From Oscillospiraceae bacterium (GTDB lineage: Bacteria > Bacillota > Clostridia > Oscillospirales > Ruminococcaceae): 64,000 nucleotides of DNA. Location of the stretch: positions 23,874-87,873 of the forward strand of contig JAGAJN010000039.1 in NCBI GenBank assembly GCA_017828975.1, in the 5' to 3' direction. Below are positions 34,701-42,638 of this stretch, piece by piece (position 1 is the stretch's first letter; the number at the start of each line of letters is the position of its first letter). The notes beneath the pieces are model-generated. The model was not told the origin of the DNA and ran no database searches. It worked only from the letters and a program-made list of their open reading frames with translations. The translations under genes were made by a program, and so were the position numbers.

Positions 34701-34777
34701 ACCGCAGCAGCCGGCTGGATACCGGTCAGCAGGAGAAGCGGTTTATAGTTCAACCCCAATTTATTTGAATCATTCAT
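31727..34777 (-). CDS. EAL-domain c-di-GMP phosphodiesterase fused to a beta-helix-like domain
   Basis: A 1016-residue protein. Two N-terminal membrane helices (about 13-34 and 38-57) leave the rest in the cytoplasm. A PAS-like region (65-175) and a degenerate GGDEF domain (185-340, signature replaced by NSNEF) precede an EAL domain (355-610). The EAL domain keeps the residues for metal binding and catalysis: E389 in GYESLMRP, the Asn in FLNSIP, VIEITES, DDYGTG, YIKIDRS and AEGIET, so it should hydrolyse c-di-GMP. Residues 620-1016 are a repetitive, Gly-rich domain with right-handed beta-helix character, like the Cthe_2159 carbohydrate-binding type. That domain appears cytoplasmic here, which is unexpected. 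Confidence 0.85.
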   Translation of the reverse strand: MNDSNKLGLNYKPLLLLTGIQPAAAVTCLIGAFFADGCAKLILIGAAAVFLLLLIPIFKQIGAIKQANKLIAALEENIPDLRYLVFNASTDTAVVPEEFCDIANITRSPENASGKMVYTERDRYVKLLSLLTADPSDEFRNVYRSPLNSERWYSVVTFDAGYCSYTIVTDATDKVHSRDMIRDLRSYDSVTKLLSYEAFTEALAAVTAKGLGCCVVQFHINGLERITSVLDYAAAERVLISISDCLKSFVSSEIVAGIRNSNEFVMLINGPDHDSVKNMVSEICSRVNKNAAQCSDELKLPVYTYCGYCLCPEQASELNSILSAADFAAFEAESAGSSIPQKFNPVSFEKRQEDYRRIQVFDDLISGNEIDYWFQPIVDARTGEIHGYESLMRPRTIEGVRFTPFDVLTLAQEQNMLDEIERLTFFNTITKVYENQDLFKDRKVFLNSIPSCCLSDNDYNYLLENYVALFDYLVIEITESSEMSLKTIEKLRERFVSHKSLIALDDYGTGYSNESNLLKSQPNYIKIDRSLLTGIDSNAQKQHLVSNMINFASKHGIKVIAEGIETAEELETVIYLDVDLIQGFFTCRPQAVILREISADVKELIAEINLRKKRGERKVYEVADNETVDCTKTALSGFTDILITGRRATISSKSSRCVPISITIPKGLNCDIIFDNIFIEGLDRPAVMVEEGAVANIGVTGKNHIKGEGIRVPKGARLLLIGDGELEMECDINGKACIGGGSSEDFGEIVMNMTGVLNVSANCDASVGIGGGVADESMIKLVQGNVKIRTTGEKTVGMGFYKGNGIISLIKGNLDIESCGATAVGLGVMKGNISLESCADLHVVCSGDSCSCVGAHSGSTGTVQINSGNVAIDVKSKEATGIGGVGADLKTIIHSGSVSVHGEGGMLYGLGDSSGEGTLTIESGYVNLFILSANGKAAGVANGKTVIFGGNIVSNTIDDIDAVDPFGSSLKMQKIKWNGPFNKEIKTSKGTYSYVAENDEGLEELCVYLPDDAKIV

Positions 34778-34827
34778 TTATATACGTCCTTTGCTGTAAA
34801 GTACGAAGATTAACTCTAGATAGTAAT

Positions 34828-34856
34828 ATTATACAATGTTTTTGCCGTAAAGTCAA
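34828..34856 (-). promoter_or_regulatory. Promoter of the EAL gene
   Basis: On the minus strand TTGACT (34851-34856), 17-bp spacer, TATAAT (34828-34833). The remaining 158 bases to 35014 show nothing I can assign. Confidence 0.78.
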
Positions 34857-35014
34857 GTATTTTTTACATTACTATACTAAAAAATTAATTCGCATTTCAC
34901 TTGGGATTAACCACCTTACATAATTTTCCTTCTAAAAACTGAAATTAAACGGTTTTGTTAATAAAGTCTGACTGCCGGTCTGATTTATGCAAAAATTCAC
35001 GAATATATGCAATG

Positions 35015-35803
35015 TCAGCGTCGAAAAAATTCATTGATAGCCTTTGTAACACCACAGTTTTCGTTGGTATCGGTGCGGTATTTTGCGATCTTGAACATAT
35101 CGGGGTGGGAATTTGCCATTGCATAGCTGAATTCGGCGTTCTGCAAAAGCTCCGTATCATTAAAATAGTCGCCGAACGCCATAGTTTCCTCACGGGAAAC
35201 GCCCAGATGCTTCTGAATAATTTTCAGCGCCTCGCCCTTGTTTACACCTTGGTTCATAGCGTCCATCCAGAGCGGTCCCGAGGCGGCAAGGGAGAGGCTG
35301 TCCCCGAATCTCTCACGGAAAATGGGCAGGGAATGCTTCATGGGATTTCCCGAATCGCACAGTGCCACCTTGAAAATGTCGTCCTCCACCTTGGCGATGT
35401 CGTCCACACGGGTGAAATTCAGATAAAAACGGCTGACCTCCTCATAAAGCTCGGAGGTGCAGTCGTCGAAATATGTGCCGTTCATGCCGCAGAGAACGGG
35501 CGTCACGCCTTCCAGGGAGCGGCATATTTTTATCAGCTCGGAAACGGTTTCCTTGGGGATAATGCTGACGCTGACGGGCTTTCCGTCAATGACGATGAAT
35601 GCGCCGTTGTCGCAGATAAAATTCATTCTGTCCGTATATCCGTCGAAATTTATCTTTAGTGTTGTAAATGAACGTCCGCTGGCAATGCAGAAGCGGACGT
35701 TTTTGCTGTCCAGCATATCGAGAGTTTCCAGGAAATCGGGGGGAAGCTCCTTTTTTGAGTTTAGAAGAGTGCCGTCCATATCGGTGGCGATAAGCTTTAC
35801 CAT
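35015..35803 (-). CDS. Cof-type HAD-IIB family phosphatase
   Basis: A 262-residue HAD phosphatase with motif I ATDMDGTLL, motif II ASGRSF, and motifs III/IV in NKGEALKII and FGDYFNDTELL, with a C2B cap in the middle. Such enzymes dephosphorylate sugar phosphates or nucleotides. ATG 35803 begins directly at MVKLIATDMDG; the frame stays open upstream, but that stretch is proline-rich noise antisense to the PBP2 tail. It follows the PBP2 gene by 22 bases. Confidence 0.88.
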   Translation of the reverse strand: MVKLIATDMDGTLLNSKKELPPDFLETLDMLDSKNVRFCIASGRSFTTLKINFDGYTDRMNFICDNGAFIVIDGKPVSVSIIPKETVSELIKICRSLEGVTPVLCGMNGTYFDDCTSELYEEVSRFYLNFTRVDDIAKVEDDIFKVALCDSGNPMKHSLPIFRERFGDSLSLAASGPLWMDAMNQGVNKGEALKIIQKHLGVSREETMAFGDYFNDTELLQNAEFSYAMANSHPDMFKIAKYRTDTNENCGVTKAINEFFRR

Positions 35804-35825
35804 TGGGATAATTTTCCTTTCGGGT

Positions 35826-37946
35826 TTATTCTTCGGGAACGGTGGTGACCGTCGTTTCTGCGGTGTCGGAGAGTGTTTCGGGAGTCGGTTCCTCGGCGGG
35901 GGCGGTGGTGACGATGCTGTCTGCGGTGATGGGCTTGCCGTCGCCCGTGCCGAAATACACGTCGATAATGGAGCGAACCATATATTTTGCGTACTCGCCC
36001 TCCTCAACGTAGCAGGCAAAGGCGATCTGCGGGTCGTCTGCGGGGGCAAAGCCGATGACTGCCGAGCTGCTGACGGTGGCGGTTTTCTGGGGCGAACCCG
36101 TCTTGATAGCCACCTCAAAGGGCAGATTTGACAGGGAAACCTCAAAGGGCACCTTGCTGTTATGGGCACGGACGGTCTTGGACGCCGCTATCATGCCCTT
36201 TATTACTGTATCAAAGGTGATCCCCGTGTTGTCGGGGACAACTGCCGCCGTTACGGGCTGTGTCTTTTTGACAAGTTCTTCCATATTATAGGTATGTATA
36301 CTGTCCACGATATAGGGACGGTAGCGCACACCCTTATTGGCAATGGTAAGTGCCTGACCGCACATCTGGAGAGGTGTGATATTTGTTTCGGACTGTCCGA
36401 TAGCCGCCTGGATAACATTACCCGTGTTCCATTCCCAGCCGAACCGCTCAAAGGTAGCGGGAGATGCCACATATCCCGTAGCACCGCCTATTTCCAGACC
36501 CGTAGGCTCGCCCAGACCGAACATGGAAGCGTATCTTGCAAGGGTGTCAATGCCCATCTGCCGTCCTGCGTCATAGAAGAAAATGTTGCAGGATTTTTCA
36601 AGGGCGGTTACAACATTTATGTTTCCGTGCCAGCCCAGACAGCCCGGGGGAGGCTGCCAGTCAGGGTAATAGGTGTACTTATGTCCGCAAAATATGGTTG
36701 AATTTTCGGTAATTATGCCTTCGTTCAGTGCAGCCGTTGCCGTGACCGTCTTAAAGGTGGAGCCGGGACGGTAAAGCCCGTTGACGGCACGGTTTGTCAG
36801 GGGCGAATTTTCTCTGCTTACGACTTCTTGGTAATTGTCCAGATAGTCGTTGATGTCGTAGGTGGGATAGGTCGCCATGCCCAGAACAGCGCCTGTTTTC
36901 ACGTCCTGAACGACGATAGCGCCTGCATTGGCGGTAAGTCCCTTGGCGTCGGGTTCGGTCTGATTTTGCAGATAGACAATGTGCCTTTCGAGAATTGCCT
37001 GAAGCTGCCGCTGGAAATCCGAGTCTACCGTAAGCTGAACGGTATTCCCGGGGACAGCCTCCTCGGTAACGGTGTCGGAAACCACCTTTCCGTCAACCAT
37101 TTCCAGCTGACGGACGCCGTCCCTTCCTCGAAGATAGTCCTCCATAGCCTTTTCAATGCCGCTTTTTCCGACCACATCGTTCAGACCGTAGCCCCTGTCC
37201 TTCAGAACGGCATATTCGTCCGCATCTATTGCCCCGACGGTGCCGATTGCGTGGGGGAGAATGTCCCCGACCTCGTAGGTGCGCACAGCGTCCTCGATAA
37301 CGTCAACGCCGGGAAGCTCGTAGGTAAGCTCCTTTATCTTGATTACCGTGTCCATCAGCACGTCCTCGGCGAGGGTGTAGCGGTTGGAAACGGAGAAGTT
37401 TTTCTGTGCCATTTCGTAGCGGATACCTGCGATAATACGGGCTTCCTCCACGGTGTATTCGGTGGAGATGCCGTAGCGGTCACGCATTTCCATAATGCAG
37501 TCCTCGGCGGTGGAATAGCTCTGGAGATTGAGATTTTTCTGCACCTTTGCGACTGCCGTTTCTTGGTCGGGCAGGAAAACAAAGGGCTGCGCCGAGCTTA
37601 TGGGGAGATTGTCTATCCAGTCCTCGCCGTCACGGGCAAGGAGGGAGGCTACACGGTGGATAATGCGGTTCTGTTCGTCGTTGGAGGTGGGGAAAAACGC
37701 CTTTTCCAGCACGATATTGAAGCCCACCTTGTTCTTGACGATAAGATTTCCCGAGGAATCCACTATCTCACCTCGGGCGGCGCTGATAGGCTGATTGCCG
37801 TAGCTGCTTGTTTTGGACTGATTGAGGTAGTCCTCGCCCATAACTATCTGCAGCTTCATCAGACGGACTGCGCACAGTCCCAGAGCCGCCAAAGTTACGA
37901 TTATGAAAAACCAGGCACGTATTGCCGAGATTATTTTTTTGAACAA
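35826..37946 (-). CDS. Penicillin-binding protein 2, class B transpeptidase
   Basis: A 706-residue membrane-anchored cell-wall transpeptidase. One N-terminal helix (10-30) is followed by the dimerisation/pedestal domain (ARGEIVDSSGN) and the transpeptidase domain with the active-site motif STFK, the SCN motif in EKSCNIFF, and KTGS near residue 615. A Thr/Glu-rich tail ends the protein. It belongs to the PBP2/MrdA or FtsI family and is likely part of the elongation or septation complex. The start is TTG at 37946, supported by AGGAGG at ideal distance. Confidence 0.92.
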   Translation of the reverse strand: MFKKIISAIRAWFFIIVTLAALGLCAVRLMKLQIVMGEDYLNQSKTSSYGNQPISAARGEIVDSSGNLIVKNKVGFNIVLEKAFFPTSNDEQNRIIHRVASLLARDGEDWIDNLPISSAQPFVFLPDQETAVAKVQKNLNLQSYSTAEDCIMEMRDRYGISTEYTVEEARIIAGIRYEMAQKNFSVSNRYTLAEDVLMDTVIKIKELTYELPGVDVIEDAVRTYEVGDILPHAIGTVGAIDADEYAVLKDRGYGLNDVVGKSGIEKAMEDYLRGRDGVRQLEMVDGKVVSDTVTEEAVPGNTVQLTVDSDFQRQLQAILERHIVYLQNQTEPDAKGLTANAGAIVVQDVKTGAVLGMATYPTYDINDYLDNYQEVVSRENSPLTNRAVNGLYRPGSTFKTVTATAALNEGIITENSTIFCGHKYTYYPDWQPPPGCLGWHGNINVVTALEKSCNIFFYDAGRQMGIDTLARYASMFGLGEPTGLEIGGATGYVASPATFERFGWEWNTGNVIQAAIGQSETNITPLQMCGQALTIANKGVRYRPYIVDSIHTYNMEELVKKTQPVTAAVVPDNTGITFDTVIKGMIAASKTVRAHNSKVPFEVSLSNLPFEVAIKTGSPQKTATVSSSAVIGFAPADDPQIAFACYVEEGEYAKYMVRSIIDVYFGTGDGKPITADSIVTTAPAEEPTPETLSDTAETTVTTVPEE

Positions 37947-37982
37947 GCAGAACGCCTCCTTTCGGTGAATTTTTGTTGTAAT

Positions 37983-38375
37983 TTAGCCGAGATGAAACCC
38001 TGTTATGGAAACGGCTGCGCACATTCTTCCGGTACCGTCCTTGACGTCAACACGGTAATAGCAGGTGCTTCTGCCGTCCTTTACGCAGACGGCTTCTGCG
38101 GTCAGGCGGTCGTCCTTGGGCTGTCCGAAAAAGCTTATCTCCGAAGTCAGGGAAACGGTGGACATTTTCTCGTTATTCGTGGCAACGGCAAAGGCAAAAT
38201 CTGCCAGAGTGAAATAGACTGCACCCATAACATTTCCCATAGCGTTGCGGTGGCGTGATGTCAGGGTCAGGGCACATACGGCGGTCTTTTCGCCGAAGGA
38301 TTCCACAATTGCGCCGTTCTCGGTGGCATAGCGGTCGGATTCAAATTCCTTTCTTACTTCCTCAAGGGTTTTCAT
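37983..38375 (-). CDS. Hotdog-fold thioesterase (PaaI-like)
   Basis: A 130-residue protein with the hotdog pattern: the segment NAMGNVMGAVYFTLADFAFAVA, where PaaI thioesterases carry HGG...ADTA, followed by strands ending TCYYRVDVKDGTGRMCAAVSIT. It probably hydrolyses an acyl-CoA. It has its own promoter and lies 37 bases before the PBP2 start. Confidence 0.83.
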   Translation of the reverse strand: MKTLEEVRKEFESDRYATENGAIVESFGEKTAVCALTLTSRHRNAMGNVMGAVYFTLADFAFAVATNNEKMSTVSLTSEISFFGQPKDDRLTAEAVCVKDGRSTCYYRVDVKDGTGRMCAAVSITGFHLG

Positions 38376-38414
38376 ATATGATTTCTCCTTTTTCTGAAAA
38401 TGTCATTTGAAATA

Positions 38415-38443
38415 ATTATAGCACGTTTTTCGAAGCAAATCAA
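38415..38443 (-). promoter_or_regulatory. Promoter of thioesterase-PBP2-HAD genes
   Basis: On the minus strand TTGATT (38438-38443), 17-bp spacer, TATAAT (38415-38420). Confidence 0.75.
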
Positions 38444-38623
38444 CGGATTTTTTTACTAAAATAGATGCCAAAGCAAAATAAATTATTGCGGTGCTGCCGT
38501 AAACATGGGAATCAATTTTCAAATTCTCCCAAAGAACCAAATTCTAATAATAGTAAGGATAAACACCCAAAAGCAGGCTCAAACTCTCCGAAGAACACTA
38601 TCTTAACAAATCCCATCAAAATG

Positions 38624-38754
38624 CAAAGCGAGGAAAAGAGGGTGGGGTGAAAGGGAAAGGGGATTGCAAAGGGGAAAACCGTTAGGGGCGGGGGAAAGTC
38701 CTCGCTTTGTTGGGTTTTTTCTGTCCCCCGCCCCTATAAGGTTGTCCCCTTTGC
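38624..38754. repeat. Interleaved inverted repeats in a 650-base gene-free gap
   Basis: A perfect 11-bp pair (CAAAGCGAGGA at 38624-38634, TCCTCGCTTTG at 38699-38709) interlocks with a roughly 30-bp pair (GCAAAGGGGAAAACC... at 38666-38695, its complement at 38724-38754). The A-B-A'-B' order would be a pseudoknot in RNA. The gap 38376-39025 otherwise holds promoters at both ends and AT-rich sequence with no gene. Confidence 0.75.
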
Positions 38755-38937
38755 GGGAGAGCCACAAGCCGACAGCGGTCACAAAGGCTGTGTAGAGAAA
38801 TAAAGCAGGACAATCAAGGTGCATATTTTCCGCCCATACAGCAACTTGTTTATGTTTTTGTCAAAATCTAAGGTATGAAAGTATTATTCGTGCTTACGAT
38901 GTAAAAAATGATTTCCGTGTGTCGCAAAGGGTTAGTG

Positions 38938-38966
38938 TTGACAGTCGGGCGTATAAGTGATATAAT
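38938..38966 (+). promoter_or_regulatory. Promoter of the small Rpn-tail gene
   Basis: TTGACA (38938-38943), 17-bp spacer, TATAAT (38961-38966): a perfect consensus promoter, followed 60 bases later by a ribosome site and start. Confidence 0.83.
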
Positions 38967-39025
38967 AAAGCCTGTTAATTGAAGATTGGCTGAACCTTAT
39001 CAATGCAGAAACGGAGGGTGATCTT

Positions 39026-39301
39026 ATGGCAATACAGCAGACAACGACAATTCCCGAAGTCAAGGATACGATAGTTATGCTCCGTCAGCTCAGTGCTGAT
39101 GAGAAGGTGCGGCAGGAAGCCTATTATCGGGAGAAACGTCTTCACGATGAAGCTACTGCATTAGGTCATGCCCGCAGAGAGGGTATGCTCAGCACCCTTG
39201 CGGGTCTTGTTAAAAAGGGAATTCTTACCGTTGCTCAGGCAGCGGAAGAAGCAAATATGAGCGTTCCTGAGTTTGAAGCCAAAACAGGATTATCAATGTA
39301 A
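39026..39301 (+). CDS. Small protein resembling only the C-terminal tail of Rpn proteins
   Basis: A 91-residue, highly charged, helical protein. Residues 28-45 (EKVRQEAYYREKRLHDEATA) resemble the REKALHDEAS region of the Rpn protein at 25215, and the end (AAEEANMSVPEFEAKTGL) resembles the terminal helices of that family. The nuclease domain is missing and no trace lies upstream. It has its own consensus promoter, a GGAGGGTG site and a terminator, so it is probably expressed as it stands. It could be an antagonist or partner of Rpn proteins, or a decayed gene with preserved signals. Confidence 0.65.
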   Translation: MAIQQTTTIPEVKDTIVMLRQLSADEKVRQEAYYREKRLHDEATALGHARREGMLSTLAGLVKKGILTVAQAAEEANMSVPEFEAKTGLSM

Positions 39302-39305
39302 ACAA

Positions 39306-39342
39306 AAGAGCCTTGATCGGTGTTCGTATCAAGGCTTTTTTT
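39306..39342 (+). terminator. Terminator of the small Rpn-tail gene
   Basis: AGCCTTGAT pairs with ATCAAGGCT, followed by a run of seven T. Confidence 0.88.
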
Positions 39343-39395
39343 CTTGCAAAAAAACAGCGAACAGCACATTAGCCGTTCGCCGTAATATTCAAAAA

Positions 39396-40103
39396 TTATT
39401 CCCCGCCGCCGTTAAGATCACGAATTTTAGCCTCACTATTCTTGATGATGTTCAGAATTGACGAGGACAAAGCGGGATATTTCTCCGAAAGCGTTGTTGA
39501 CGTAATAACGGTCTCATCGCTGACAGCAGCAGTATCGCCGCCGCCGACCTTAACGCCCTTTGCAGCCGCCTCCGCATTTGCCGCACATAACGACATAGCC
39601 GCCGAAGCCGCACTGTCCGCCATGACCTCATTTACCGTGAAGAAATTCTGGTCATTCTTGGGATTTGAGGAATACACCTTGCGGAACATTCTGTACACCG
39701 CAAGCATAAGAAAGCTTGAAACCTCTTTCATAAGCGAGCTGCTTTCGGTTTTGCGGACAAGTGAAAAAAGCACATTTACCGAATTTACTATAAGCTTTTT
39801 GTTGAATGAAGCCATCATTCCGCCTGCGTCCTGATGCTCCTTTGCCATGGGGTCCTGTTCCTCAATGTCGTCAAAGGATATGGTCTTTCCCGCAGGCTCG
39901 GGGGAGCGTCCCAGAAGGTAATCACAGGAAACTCCGTAATAATCAGCGGCACGGACGATAAAATCAAGGCCGCATTCTCTTATTCCTTTTTCGTAATGGG
40001 ACAGCAGAGCCTGTGAAACTCCCAAGTCCTGTGCAGCCTTTTTCTGGCTGATATTCCGTTCTTTTCTGAGGAGTGTTATCACCCTCGGAAAGTCTTTGTT
40101 CAC
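39396..40103 (-). CDS. XRE-family helix-turn-helix regulator
   Basis: A 235-residue protein. The N-terminal HTH_3 domain (residues 5-65) reads ITLLRKERNISQKKAAQDLGVSQALLSHYEKG, ending in the DYLLGRSPE typical of Firmicute XRE regulators. The C-terminal 160 residues are helical and not recognised. The GTG start at 40103 is chosen for its GGAGGTG site, since the upstream extension would cover the promoter. A dyad in its promoter suggests autoregulation. Confidence 0.87.
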   Translation of the reverse strand: MNKDFPRVITLLRKERNISQKKAAQDLGVSQALLSHYEKGIRECGLDFIVRAADYYGVSCDYLLGRSPEPAGKTISFDDIEEQDPMAKEHQDAGGMMASFNKKLIVNSVNVLFSLVRKTESSSLMKEVSSFLMLAVYRMFRKVYSSNPKNDQNFFTVNEVMADSAASAAMSLCAANAEAAAKGVKVGGGDTAAVSDETVITSTTLSEKYPALSSSILNIIKNSEAKIRDLNGGGE

Positions 40104-40142
40104 TTCGTCACCTCCCGAAAAGCATAGGTCAACATATTGTAA

Positions 40143-40171
40143 ATTATATAACAAATCTTACAACTTGTAAA
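40143..40171 (-). promoter_or_regulatory. Promoter of the XRE regulator with overlapping operator
   Basis: On the minus strand TTTACA (40166-40171), 17-bp spacer, TATAAT (40143-40148). The symmetric site TTACAA-C-TTGTAA (40158-40170) overlaps the -35 box and part of the spacer, a location suited to repression by the encoded regulator. Confidence 0.65.
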
Positions 40172-40250
40172 GAGTTTTCGGAAAAAATCATTGATAAATA
40201 TTTTTGCGATTTTTTGTGAAAACTAACAGAAACCGACATTTTTCGTAAGG

Positions 40251-40526
40251 TCACAGCCCTTTACACGTCTTGTTATACAGGATAAATGACAGTATCACGC
40301 AGATTATCTGCGCCACATTTGCCGTAAATGTAAAGCCGAATGCCAGCTTGCAGACAACCAAGTCCAGTATGAGCGGCGAGGAGGTGGACAGTCCCACCGT
40401 CTTTTCAAACGCCAGCCATGACAGATAGGGCACACCCGAGCAGATATGGGCGATAAGTGAGCCTGTGATGACTCCCGCCAGCAGGAAAAATATAAATGCA
40501 ATGGTTTTCTTGAAACCGCTGTTCAT
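40251..40526 (-). CDS. Small membrane protein (DUF4321-like)
   Basis: A 91-residue protein with two to three membrane helices (residues 8-25 and 50-85). The pattern FILLAG..TG.L.G...P.LSWL and the following DL.V..L.FGF is that of DUF4321 proteins found in Clostridia, often beside maf or mreB genes; here it follows the U32 peptidase gene by 21 bases. The function is unknown. Confidence 0.75.
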   Translation of the reverse strand: MNSGFKKTIAFIFFLLAGVITGSLIAHICSGVPYLSWLAFEKTVGLSTSSPLILDLVVCKLAFGFTFTANVAQIICVILSFILYNKTCKGL

Positions 40527-40547
40527 CTGAGCAGCTCCTTTCGGTGT

Positions 40548-42638
40548 TTATAAAATTCCCCTGTAATACAGCCCGTTTGTGGGCTTGCCGAGCTTTTCGG
40601 GGATATGGTATTTTTCGCCCGTGAGATAGGCTTCGGTGATGCGGGAAATATCCGTGCCGGTTTCGTCCGTAAATCTCAGGGTGAGGAAGGACACGTTTTT
40701 CACATCTCCCAAGCGGTCGGACAGGCAGAGAATGTCGCTGTTCAAAATTTCCGTGGACGCTCCGTCGCATACAGCGGGGAAGCTTCTTCCCGTGCGGTCG
40801 GTGAGCCGTCCCGTACAGCTTTTGCAGCCGCCGCAGGACGCTTTCACGGGGCAGCTTCTGCAAAGCATCAGGGGCAGTCTGCCGTATGCGTAAATGCCCG
40901 TAGGTATGGGAGATCTCAGCCGTTCTATCTGCGTCAGCTTTAGTTCAAAGGACAGGGTAATATCCGACGCTCCCAGCTCCGACAATTCGGCTGCGGCGGC
41001 GGAGTTGAAGATGTTCAGCTCTGCGCCGCCGTGAATGGTCATTCCAAGGGCTTTTGCCGTTTGGATATGGGCAAGATTTGAGCAGTGAATGTGGCTTATT
41101 CCCGCAGCTTTCAGCCGTTTCAGGGCTTCTGCGGTCTTGCTTTCATCGGCGATAAATCTCGGCGGAGCGGCGCACAGAACGGTGCTTTCCGACAGCTTCG
41201 ACATCTCATCGGGGGACAGCCTTTCCATCTCCCGAACGGGCAGTATAAGCATTTCGGCAGCGGACAGGGTTTCAGCCGATAATTTCAGAAATTCCTCCGC
41301 CTTATACGCCATAAAACGCAGCTTTTTCGGGCTTCTTCTCTGGGAAATTCCCGTAAATTCAAGGGGGACGCTGTTAAATCCGCAGCTTTTCCCCTCGGAG
41401 CGCAGACTGTCCAGCTGTTCGACAGCGGTTCGGCGCATAGCGTTCAGTTCGGCTGCGGAAACGGCAAGTCCGTCATCTGCGGAAAAATCAAGTTCTCCGA
41501 AATCGTAGACAGTTCCCCCAAGCTTTGAAAGTTGTTTTTCGGCGAAATCCGACGAAATGGGACGATTTTCAGCCGTTTGGGGGATATTTCCTGTGATTTC
41601 GGCAGAATACCCGTCCGCAGACGCTGTCAGACGGCAGGGCTTGTCTTTTCGGACGTCCAGCGAAAAGGACACCGAGGAGCATTTGCATTCCTTTCGGTAC
41701 AATTCCCGAAGCTGCGGAAGAACGGCTTCGGCAGCGGTAACGTCCTCCTTTCGGCGTGTTCCGAACATATCCGCCGAAAGCTTTTCTTTGTAATATCCGT
41801 CGGTAAATCCGCTTCGGGAGAACACCGCACGGAGAGTATCAAGGTCGGGAGAACCGCCGTCCAAAGCGGTTTTACAGGCGGTCACAGCGGCACCGACATA
41901 TTCGGCACGCTTCATTCGTCCCTCGATTTTCAGGGAGGAAACGCCCATTTCCCGAAGCTCGTTCAGATAGGGGATAAGGCACATATCTTTCAGGGACAGG
42001 GCACATTCGGGGTCGTTCCCGACGGGCTTCCCCTTTGCGGAAAAGGGCAGTCGGCAAGCCTGTGCGCAGCCCCCTCGGTTGGCACTTCTTGAGCCGATAA
42101 GTGCGGACATATAGCACTGCCCCGACACGGACATACAGTGCGCCCCGTGGACGAAAACCTCCACCTCAATGTCCTCTTTGCAGAGCCGTTCTATCTCCCG
42201 CTTGGACAGCTCACGGGCTGCGACAATTCGTGTAAAGCCCAGCTCCTTAGCAAGCCGTGCGCCCTCGGGAGTGTGGATAGTCATCTGCGTTGATCCGTGA
42301 ATGGGTATCTCGGGGACAGCTTTGCGCATTATCGCCGCTGCGCCTAGGTCCTGCACGATAAATCCGTCAACGCCCGCTTCTGCGGCAATGCGAAGTTCGT
42401 CCAGCAGTTCGGGCAGCTGACTGTCGGAGATGACCGTGTTTATCGCCTGATACAGCTTTGCGTTGTGGAGCCGGCATAGCTTTGCCGCCGCAAGCAGCTC
42501 GTCCTCGTCGAAATTTTTCGCAGACGCTCTTGCGGAGAACCGTTTCGAGCCGATGTAAACAGCGTCCGCACCGCATCGCAGCGCCGCTTCAAGGCTTTCG
42601 GGAGAGCCTGCGGGGGCTAATATCTCAACAGACTGCAT
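40548..42638 (-). CDS. U32 family peptidase-like protein (DUF3656 type)
   Basis: A 696-residue protein of the U32 group, whose studied members (TrhP, RlhA) carry out prephenate-dependent hydroxylation of tRNA or rRNA. The hallmark region is FVHGAHCMSVSGQCYMSALIG followed by RSANRGGCAQACRLPF and LKIEGRMKRAEYV. Cysteines in these motifs and a later CRSCPVKASCGGC cluster suggest an iron-sulfur site. The C-terminal 300 residues match the long DUF3656-containing form. Its ATG overlaps the zapA stop by one base, so the pair is co-translated. Confidence 0.9.
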   Translation of the reverse strand: MQSVEILAPAGSPESLEAALRCGADAVYIGSKRFSARASAKNFDEDELLAAAKLCRLHNAKLYQAINTVISDSQLPELLDELRIAAEAGVDGFIVQDLGAAAIMRKAVPEIPIHGSTQMTIHTPEGARLAKELGFTRIVAARELSKREIERLCKEDIEVEVFVHGAHCMSVSGQCYMSALIGSRSANRGGCAQACRLPFSAKGKPVGNDPECALSLKDMCLIPYLNELREMGVSSLKIEGRMKRAEYVGAAVTACKTALDGGSPDLDTLRAVFSRSGFTDGYYKEKLSADMFGTRRKEDVTAAEAVLPQLRELYRKECKCSSVSFSLDVRKDKPCRLTASADGYSAEITGNIPQTAENRPISSDFAEKQLSKLGGTVYDFGELDFSADDGLAVSAAELNAMRRTAVEQLDSLRSEGKSCGFNSVPLEFTGISQRRSPKKLRFMAYKAEEFLKLSAETLSAAEMLILPVREMERLSPDEMSKLSESTVLCAAPPRFIADESKTAEALKRLKAAGISHIHCSNLAHIQTAKALGMTIHGGAELNIFNSAAAAELSELGASDITLSFELKLTQIERLRSPIPTGIYAYGRLPLMLCRSCPVKASCGGCKSCTGRLTDRTGRSFPAVCDGASTEILNSDILCLSDRLGDVKNVSFLTLRFTDETGTDISRITEAYLTGEKYHIPEKLGKPTNGLYYRGIL

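Noticed and set aside
35804-36169. Proline/serine-rich N-terminal extension of the HAD phosphatase
   Set aside because: It is antisense-like noise over the PBP2 tail in another frame; the HAD domain begins exactly at the ATG with its own ribosome site.
38465-38650. 61-codon frame with Asn/Lys/Ser-rich product
   Set aside because: There is no ribosome site, composition is biased, and it runs into the inverted-repeat element.
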